Positions 28,014 to 35,163 of a DNA stretch of 35,163 bases are shown piece by piece (position 1 is the stretch's first letter; each line of letters starts with the position of its first letter). The notes beneath the pieces were generated by a model. It saw only the letters and a list, made by a program, of their open reading frames with translations, made no database searches and was not told where the DNA came from. Source of the DNA: an uncultured Flavobacteriaceae bacterium. GTDB taxonomy: Bacteria; Bacteroidota; Bacteroidia; Flavobacteriales; Flavobacteriaceae. The stretch spans positions 1 through 35,163 of the forward strand of contig CAJWXC010000006.1 of NCBI GenBank assembly GCA_913048215.1. The letters are read 5' to 3'. Position numbers and translations under genes: made by a program.

Positions 28014-29297
28014 ATGGAAAGTGTACAAGCAACAAAGCAACGATTTGGAATTATAGGAAATGATCCTAAACTTAATCGCGCCATAGAAAAAGCAATTCAA
28101 GTTGCCCCCACAGACATTTCAGTACTGGTTACCGGAGAAAGTGGTGTTGGAAAAGAAAGTGTGCCTAAAATAATTCATGCACTATCTCACAGAAAACACG
28201 GAAAATACATTGCCGTAAACTGTGGTGCTATTCCAGAGGGGACCATTGATAGTGAACTTTTTGGCCATGAAAAAGGAGCCTTTACAGGAGCTACTGCTAC
28301 CCGTAGCGGTTATTTTGAGGTGGCAGATGGCGGTACTATTTTTTTAGACGAAGTTGGAGAATTGCCCCTACCCACTCAAGTAAGACTATTGCGAGTGCTT
28401 GAAAATGGTGAGTTTTTAAAAGTTGGATCTTCCAAAATACAAAAAACAGATGTGCGTATTGTAGCGGCTACTAATGTGAAAATAGTTGAAGCTATTGAAA
28501 AAGGAAACTTTAGAGAAGATCTGTTTTACCGTCTCAGCACAGTAGATATTAACCTGCCACCCCTTAGAGAGCGGTCTGAAGATATTCATTTATTGTTCCG
28601 CAAATTTGCGAGTGATTTTGCTCAAAAATATAAAATGCCCACCGTGCGCCTTGATCAAAGTGCTATAGATTTATTATTAAAATATCGTTGGAGCGGTAAC
28701 ATTAGACAGTTAAGAAATGTAGCCGAACAAATATCTGTTCTAGAACAAAGGCGAGAGATAAACGCGGCTACTTTGAGCCAGTATTTGCCCAATATGTCTA
28801 GTAATTTACCTGCCGTTATTAATTCTAAAAAAGCAGCCGGAGATTTCTCTAATGAGAGAGAAATACTCTACAAAGTATTATTTGATATGCAAAAAGATGT
28901 AAACGATCTTAAAAAACTTACCATGGAACTCATGAAAACTGGTAATGCAAATAAAGTAAAAGAAGAAAACCCCACTCTTATAGAAAAGATATACAACCAA
29001 GAGCAAAACAATGAAGCTACTCTTGCTGCTATTGTTGAGCAGGAGCCAAATCATCACCCCATATCTAATGAGGTAGAGGTACTTGATATGCCAAGTAATG
29101 ATGCAGAGCTTAAAAAAGGGAATTATGATTTTGTAGAAGATGTTAAAGAAGAAGAAAGTTTGTCTTTGCAAGAAAAGGAACTAGAACTGATAAAAAAATC
29201 ACTAGAAAAATACGACGGTAAACGCAAAGATGCCGCAGATGAACTTGGCATCTCCGAGCGCACTCTATATCGTAAAATCAAACAATATGATTTGTAA
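28014..29297 (+). CDS. Sigma-54-dependent transcriptional activator (AAA+ and Fis HTH, no recognisable N-terminal sensor)
   Basis: Walker A GESGVGKE, sigma-54 loop GAFTGA, Walker [15 protein letters not shown]-terminal Fis [27 protein letters not shown]. Confidence 0.93.
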   Translation: MESVQATKQRFGIIGNDPKLNRAIEKAIQVAPTDISVLVTGESGVGKESVPKIIHALSHRKHGKYIAVNCGAIPEGTIDSELFGHEKGAFTGATATRSGYFEVADGGTIFLDEVGELPLPTQVRLLRVLENGEFLKVGSSKIQKTDVRIVAATNVKIVEAIEKGNFREDLFYRLSTVDINLPPLRERSEDIHLLFRKFASDFAQKYKMPTVRLDQSAIDLLLKYRWSGNIRQLRNVAEQISVLEQRREINAATLSQYLPNMSSNLPAVINSKKAAGDFSNEREILYKVLFDMQKDVNDLKKLTMELMKTGNANKVKEENPTLIEKIYNQEQNNEATLAAIVEQEPNHHPISNEVEVLDMPSNDAELKKGNYDFVEDVKEEESLSLQEKELELIKKSLEKYDGKRKDAADELGISERTLYRKIKQYDL

Positions 29298-29358
29298 TGT
29301 AAAATAGTATCTTTGATTACCCATAACACATTAATGCTTTTGTAGTAACAAACCTTGT

Positions 29359-29874
29359 ATGTTAATAAAACGAGTTTATTTTATTATTTTTTTAATGCTT
29401 AGCGGCGCTATAACAGGATGTGGTATCTACTCTTTTACAGGAGCAGATATTGATTACAGTAAGACCAAATCATTTCAAGTAAACTATTTTCAAAACAACG
29501 CGGCTATAGTAGAGCCTGGTATGGCAAGAGACTTTACCCAGCAGCTTCAGGATCTTTTACTAAACCAAACCAGCCTTGATTTAGTGAACAGTGGTGGAGA
29601 TTTAATCTATGAAGGCGAAATCACAGAATATTACATAGCCCCCATTACAGCTACCTCACAAAATACAGCCGCAGAAAACAGATTAACCATTAGTATCAAT
29701 GTGCGTTTTTTTAATAAAAACAGTGAAGAAAAGAGCTTTGAACAACGTTTCTCATTTTATAAAGATTACACCGGTCAAAGCCTATTAACAGGGTCTAAAT
29801 TGGAAGATGCTTTAAACGAAATTTTTGAGCGTATCACACAAGATATATTTAATAAATCACTCGCAAACTGGTAG
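29359..29874 (+). CDS. LptE-like LPS-assembly lipoprotein
   Basis: Lipobox LSGAITGCGIYSFTGADIDYSKTKSFQVNYFQN; GEITEYYIAPIT pattern typical of the Bacteroidota LptE family. Confidence 0.82.
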   Translation: MLIKRVYFIIFLMLSGAITGCGIYSFTGADIDYSKTKSFQVNYFQNNAAIVEPGMARDFTQQLQDLLLNQTSLDLVNSGGDLIYEGEITEYYIAPITATSQNTAAENRLTISINVRFFNKNSEEKSFEQRFSFYKDYTGQSLLTGSKLEDALNEIFERITQDIFNKSLANW

Positions 29875-29878
29875 TATT

Positions 29879-30802
29879 TTGAACACACAAAACTATAGCT
29901 TATTACTGGCAGACCCGCAACAAATTACAAAACAGACGCTCTCTGATTTGGTAGAAATTATTGACGTATATCCTTATTTTCAGAGCGCACAAGCGTTGTG
30001 GCTAAAGGGATTAAAAAACCAAGAGAGTTTTAGATACAATGATGCTCTTAAAGTTACAGCAGCACACACCACCAATAGAGATATATTGTTTGAATTTATT
30101 ACCTCTGATAGCTTTGAGCAGGATCAAATTTCATTGCAAATTTTAAGCAACGACCAGGCCATAGGCCAGTATGAAATTGAAATTGGAGAGGATCTTTCTA
30201 AAACCATTGATACAGAGCAAAAACAAGAACACAAGCAGGCCATAGAAAATGCAGAAGCTGTCTTAAATCCAAACCTGTTTGAAAAGAAAATAGCAGATGT
30301 AGAGCAAATGATAGCTGTGTCCCAAGAATTTTCTGGCAAAGAAGACAGCTCCAACAAAGAGCAACAAATAGCTGCCTCAAGTGAGCTTGGCATTGACACC
30401 CCTCTTGCCTTTTCAAAAAAAGACAGGCATTCTTTTTCTCAGTGGCTTCAATTAACCTCTGCCACCCCTATTGTGCGAGAAGAAACACCAGAGCAAAAAA
30501 AGCAGAAAGAAACTACACAAAAACAATACAAGAATGATTTGATTGAAAAATTCATCAATGAAAAGCCAAAAATTAAAACATTAAAAAATAGCACCCAGCA
30601 ACAAACCCTACCACAAGAAGAATCAAAGCCCTCAAACTCTCTGATGACAGAGACTTTGGCTAAAGTATATCTTCAGCAAAAAAATTACAAAAAGGCAATT
30701 CAGGCTTATAAAATATTAATTTTGAAAAATCCCGAAAAAAGTGGTTTCTTTGCAGACCAAATTAGAGCAGTAGAAAAACTGATAAACACAGAAGCATCAT
30801 GA
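29879..30802 (+). CDS. Hypothetical protein with C-terminal TPR-like repeat
   Basis: TETLAKVYLQQKNYKKAIQAYKILILKNPEKSGFFADQI; likely TTG start at 29879 just after the lptE-like stop, rather than ATG 29825. Confidence 0.7.
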   Translation: MNTQNYSLLLADPQQITKQTLSDLVEIIDVYPYFQSAQALWLKGLKNQESFRYNDALKVTAAHTTNRDILFEFITSDSFEQDQISLQILSNDQAIGQYEIEIGEDLSKTIDTEQKQEHKQAIENAEAVLNPNLFEKKIADVEQMIAVSQEFSGKEDSSNKEQQIAASSELGIDTPLAFSKKDRHSFSQWLQLTSATPIVREETPEQKKQKETTQKQYKNDLIEKFINEKPKIKTLKNSTQQQTLPQEESKPSNSLMTETLAKVYLQQKNYKKAIQAYKILILKNPEKSGFFADQIRAVEKLINTEAS

Positions 30803-31125
30803 GTACCTTTACAATATTTTTAGTTTTAATAATTTTCGTAGCATTCTTGCTAATAGTAGTAATAATGGTTCAAAACCCAAAAGGTGGAGGATTATCTTCT
30901 TCTTTTGGAGGTGGAGGATCCACACAAATGGGGGGCGTCCAAAAAACCACAGATTTTCTAGACAAGTCTACATGGACACTAGGAGGCTTATTACTTGTGT
31001 TAATTTTACTATCAAGTATCCCTTTGGTGGGAAGTATTCAAACCCAGCAGTCAAGTATTCAAGATACAGAGGTTATCCAAACCGCATTGCCAACACAAGA
31101 AACAACTCCTGTAGAGACTCCATAA
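30799..31125 (+). CDS. secG: Preprotein translocase subunit SecG
   Basis: Two TM helices with VQNPKGGGLSSSFGGGGSTQMGGVQKTTDFLDKSTW; ATGA overlap with upstream ORF. Confidence 0.93.
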   Translation: MSTFTIFLVLIIFVAFLLIVVIMVQNPKGGGLSSSFGGGGSTQMGGVQKTTDFLDKSTWTLGGLLLVLILLSSIPLVGSIQTQQSSIQDTEVIQTALPTQETTPVETP

Positions 31126-31139
31126 CAAAACAGTACACT

Positions 31140-31183
31140 AAAAAAAATGCCAGCTTGTCACTAAGCTGGCATTTTTTATTTTT
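31140..31183 (+). terminator. Strong intrinsic terminator between secG and groES
   Basis: AAATGCCAGCTT-gtcact-AAGCTGGCATTT (12-bp stem) followed by T-rich tract. Confidence 0.88.
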
Positions 31184-31192
31184 ATAGCCCTA

Positions 31193-31205
31193 AAAATGTC
31201 ATAAA
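31193..31205 (+). promoter_or_regulatory. 13-mer AAAATGTCATAAA flanked by CCCTA/TAGGG inverted repeat upstream of groES
   Basis: CCCTA (31188-31192)-AAAATGTCATAAA-TAGGG (31206-31210); the 13-mer matches 26471-26483. Confidence 0.5.
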
Positions 31206-31210
31206 TAGGG

Positions 31211-31233
31211 TATTGGCACACTTTCTGCCAATA
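31211..31233 (+). promoter_or_regulatory. Putative sigma-54 (-24/-12) promoter of groESL within an 8-7-8 palindrome
   Basis: TTGGCACACTTTCTGC: GG-N10-GC spacing and TGGCAC-N5-CTGC (consensus TGGCAC-N5-TTGC); also TATTGGCA-cactttc-TGCCAATA. Confidence 0.65.
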
Positions 31234-31298
31234 GTATTTAAAATAAATAATGTATAACATGGTTTTTGGAATTTCAAAAACTAATAACAAATATAATA

Positions 31299-31574
31299 AT
31301 GGGATTAAAAATTCAACCTCTTTCAGACAGAGTCGTGGTAACACCACAAGCGGCAGAAACAAAAACAGCCTCAGGTTTGTACATACCAGACAGCGCTAAA
31401 GAAAAACCACAACAAGGTACCATAGCGGCTGTTGGAAATGGAAAAAAAGACCACAAGATGACAGTAAAAGTTGGTGACACTGTACTGTATGGCAAATATG
31501 CTGGTACAGAGTTAAAGCTAGATGGCAAAGACTATTTAATTATGCGCGAGGAAGATATACTTGCAATAATATAA
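31299..31574 (+). CDS. groES: Co-chaperonin GroES
   Basis: [46 protein letters not shown]. Start refined from 31266. Confidence 0.96.
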   Translation: MGLKIQPLSDRVVVTPQAAETKTASGLYIPDSAKEKPQQGTIAAVGNGKKDHKMTVKVGDTVLYGKYAGTELKLDGKDYLIMREEDILAII

Positions 31575-31634
31575 ATCCAAAAAACAACAATTATTAACTA
31601 CAATACACCCCACAAATAGGGGTTATAAAATTAA

Positions 31635-33272
<1,638 letters not shown>

Positions 33273-33290
33273 TAAACGGCTTTTTCATAT

Positions 33291-33325
33291 AAAAAAACTC
33301 CTTACAATTGTAAGGAGTTTTTTTT
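33291..33325. terminator. Bidirectional intrinsic terminator downstream of groEL
   Basis: ACTCCTTACAATTGTAAGGAGT inverted repeat with flanking A7 and T8. Confidence 0.87.
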
Positions 33326-33402
33326 ATGTGCTTTTTTAAAAGCTGTTTAATTGAAGTCTTAAAGTATTTCCGAGGAAAATAAAGGCTAATGGAAAATGTC
33401 AA

Positions 33403-35085
33403 TTAGGCATTTTTTTGGTGAAGGCTTCCTACTTTTTGAGCAAAAAATGCTAGATAGGCAAAACACAACACGCATATTATATAAGACTCATGTATCCCAA
33501 TAATATCGGCCAATTTTCCTTGAATAGGCGGGATAATAGCGCCACCTAAAATCATCATTACCAAAAATGCAGAACCTTGAGATGTATATTTCCCTAGTCC
33601 TTTTATACTTAAAGAAAAGATAGAGGGCCACATAATAGAGCAAAACAAACCGCCACTTAAAAAGGCGTAAATTGCTATATTACCAGAGGTAAATAGCCCT
33701 ACAAGCATAGCTGCCATACCTAATATTCCAAATATTTTAAGGGTCCTTGCCGGGGTATCTTTCCCTAGAAAAAAGCCTAGTATTTGCAATGCAACACACC
33801 CAGAAAATCCAAACAAGTGAACAACTTCAAAATCTGCTAAATAAATAGCCAATAAAATTACCCCAAATGCAACATAAGGAACCACTATATAAAGTATCTT
33901 TTTTAATCCCTCTGCTGGATTAAAAACTGTGATGGCACCTGCCCATCTTCCTATCATTAAACCTCCCCAATAAAGAGAAATAAATGGTGCCACTTCTGAC
34001 TCCCCTAAACTCCCAAAAGCTTCAGTCATTAATAGTTCTCCTAGATTACTCCCTATAGAGACCTCTACCCCTACGTAGGTAAAAATAGCCAACATACCAA
34101 GCACTAGCTGAGGATACTGCATAGCACCCCATCCCTTAGGATTTGACCTGGCCATTTTATTGGCTGCTAACAAACCTCCTACAATAACTAGCAGGCCAAT
34201 AGCCGAAAGAATTAAAATTAAATGATCTGCCGCAGCATCTAACTTGGCCCCGGGGGCTAGCCCTGAATATTGTCTAAACACAAAAAAGAAAACAACAATG
34301 AGTAGTGCTGTAATTGTAAGTAGGGTGTTTAATGCTTTTTTAGCACCTAAAAAATTGGCTTCTGCTTTGGCATCTGGCAACTTATTAGAAAATTTAAATA
34401 AAGCCGCAGACAAAAGAAATAAAAGCCCCACCCCTACATAAAGAAATTGAACAGAGGATAAGGTAATACTTCCATTTGAAATAGAGGCTGCGATATCTGC
34501 CTTAGCAGCGGTTCCAAACAACACTGCGCCCACTATTAAAGGCCCAACAGTTGTCCCTAAAGAGTTGATTCCTCCTGCTAGGTTTAATCTATGAGAGCCT
34601 GTCTCTGGATCTCCTAGGGCAACCGCAAAAGGATTTGCAGCTGTTTGCTGCAAAGAAAAACCTAAAGCTACAATAAATAACGCCCCCAAAATAAAGGCAA
34701 AAGCAGATGAATCTCCTGCCTCTGCACCATTTACTGCCAATATCATGGCACCAGCCCCTAGGGCCGAAAGGATAAGGCCTTTAACGATTCCGCTTTTGAA
34801 TCCCCATTTATTCATGATGTCAGTCTTTTTAAGACTAGATACTACAAATAGCATAAGAGCCCCCATATAGTAGGCACCATAAAAAGCAAAATCTATTAAT
34901 TGGCTTTGAAATTGATCTAAATTAAAATACGACTTACAAAAAGGAATCAATACCCCATTCCCAGCAGCTATAAATCCCCAAAAGAAAAACACGGTTACTA
35001 ACGTTGCCAGGGCGGCATTATAATTAGTGGCCTTTTCTGAGGATTGGGCGGCAGATGGATTTTCTATATTTTTAGAGTCTTTCAT
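33403..35085 (-). CDS. FucP-type sugar MFS transporter
   Basis: [84 protein letters not shown]; about 12 TM segments. Confidence 0.88.
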   Translation of the reverse strand: MKDSKNIENPSAAQSSEKATNYNAALATLVTVFFFWGFIAAGNGVLIPFCKSYFNLDQFQSQLIDFAFYGAYYMGALMLFVVSSLKKTDIMNKWGFKSGIVKGLILSALGAGAMILAVNGAEAGDSSAFAFILGALFIVALGFSLQQTAANPFAVALGDPETGSHRLNLAGGINSLGTTVGPLIVGAVLFGTAAKADIAASISNGSITLSSVQFLYVGVGLLFLLSAALFKFSNKLPDAKAEANFLGAKKALNTLLTITALLIVVFFFVFRQYSGLAPGAKLDAAADHLILILSAIGLLVIVGGLLAANKMARSNPKGWGAMQYPQLVLGMLAIFTYVGVEVSIGSNLGELLMTEAFGSLGESEVAPFISLYWGGLMIGRWAGAITVFNPAEGLKKILYIVVPYVAFGVILLAIYLADFEVVHLFGFSGCVALQILGFFLGKDTPARTLKIFGILGMAAMLVGLFTSGNIAIYAFLSGGLFCSIMWPSIFSLSIKGLGKYTSQGSAFLVMMILGGAIIPPIQGKLADIIGIHESYIICVLCFAYLAFFAQKVGSLHQKNA

Positions 35086-35119
35086 ATTTTTTTAATCTTT
35101 AGAGATTCAAATTTAAACA

Positions 35120-35152
35120 AAAAAGGCAGCATTTTTTAAATGCTGCCTTTTT
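35120..35152. terminator. Intrinsic terminator near window end
   Basis: AAAAAGGCAGCATTT-ttt-AAATGCTGCCTTTTT inverted repeat. Confidence 0.82.
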
Positions 35153-35163
35153 AAACTTTTTAC

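Noticed and set aside
31126-31298. CIRCE element (TTAGCACTC-N9-GAGTGCTAA) for HrcA at groES
   Set aside because: Looked for and not present; the palindrome here is TATTGGCA-N7-TGCCAATA, unrelated in sequence.

Overview
This window is chromosomal DNA from a member of Bacteroidota, most likely Flavobacteriaceae, judged from gldKLMN gliding/T9SS genes, T9SS C-terminal sorting domains, TAnnTTTG-type -7 elements and AT-rich spacers. I see no rRNA, tRNA, CRISPR array, transposase or phage gene. Main blocks: (i) the end of a T9SS-sorted protein, rsmG, a fatty acid desaturase, an aspartate-type aminotransferase, a secreted thioredoxin-fold T9SS cargo and purT. (ii) A long minus-strand phenylacetic acid (paa) catabolism operon, paaE-A-B-C-D-G-H-I-J-Z-ECH-paaY, preceded by a TetR regulator. 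A perfect 7-4-7 palindrome overlaps its predicted promoter. (iii) gldK-L-M-N next to a degenerate arginase-family protein and topA. (iv) miaB, a sensor-less sigma-54 activator, an lptE-like gene, a TPR-like ORF, secG, groES and groEL. (v) A FucP-type MFS transporter. Most genes are standard for the clade. The best second-look items are a near-consensus sigma-54 promoter embedded in an 8-7-8 palindrome upstream of groES, with a 13-mer shared with the leader of the sigma-54-activator operon; the arginase-fold protein that has lost several metal ligands; the extra DinB/DUF1569-like domain on PaaZ; the TetR operator/promoter overlap in the paa operon; an enoyl-CoA hydratase paralog lacking a catalytic Glu; and a long-stem gldM-gldN intercistronic hairpin. 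All domain calls are by eye, with no database search.
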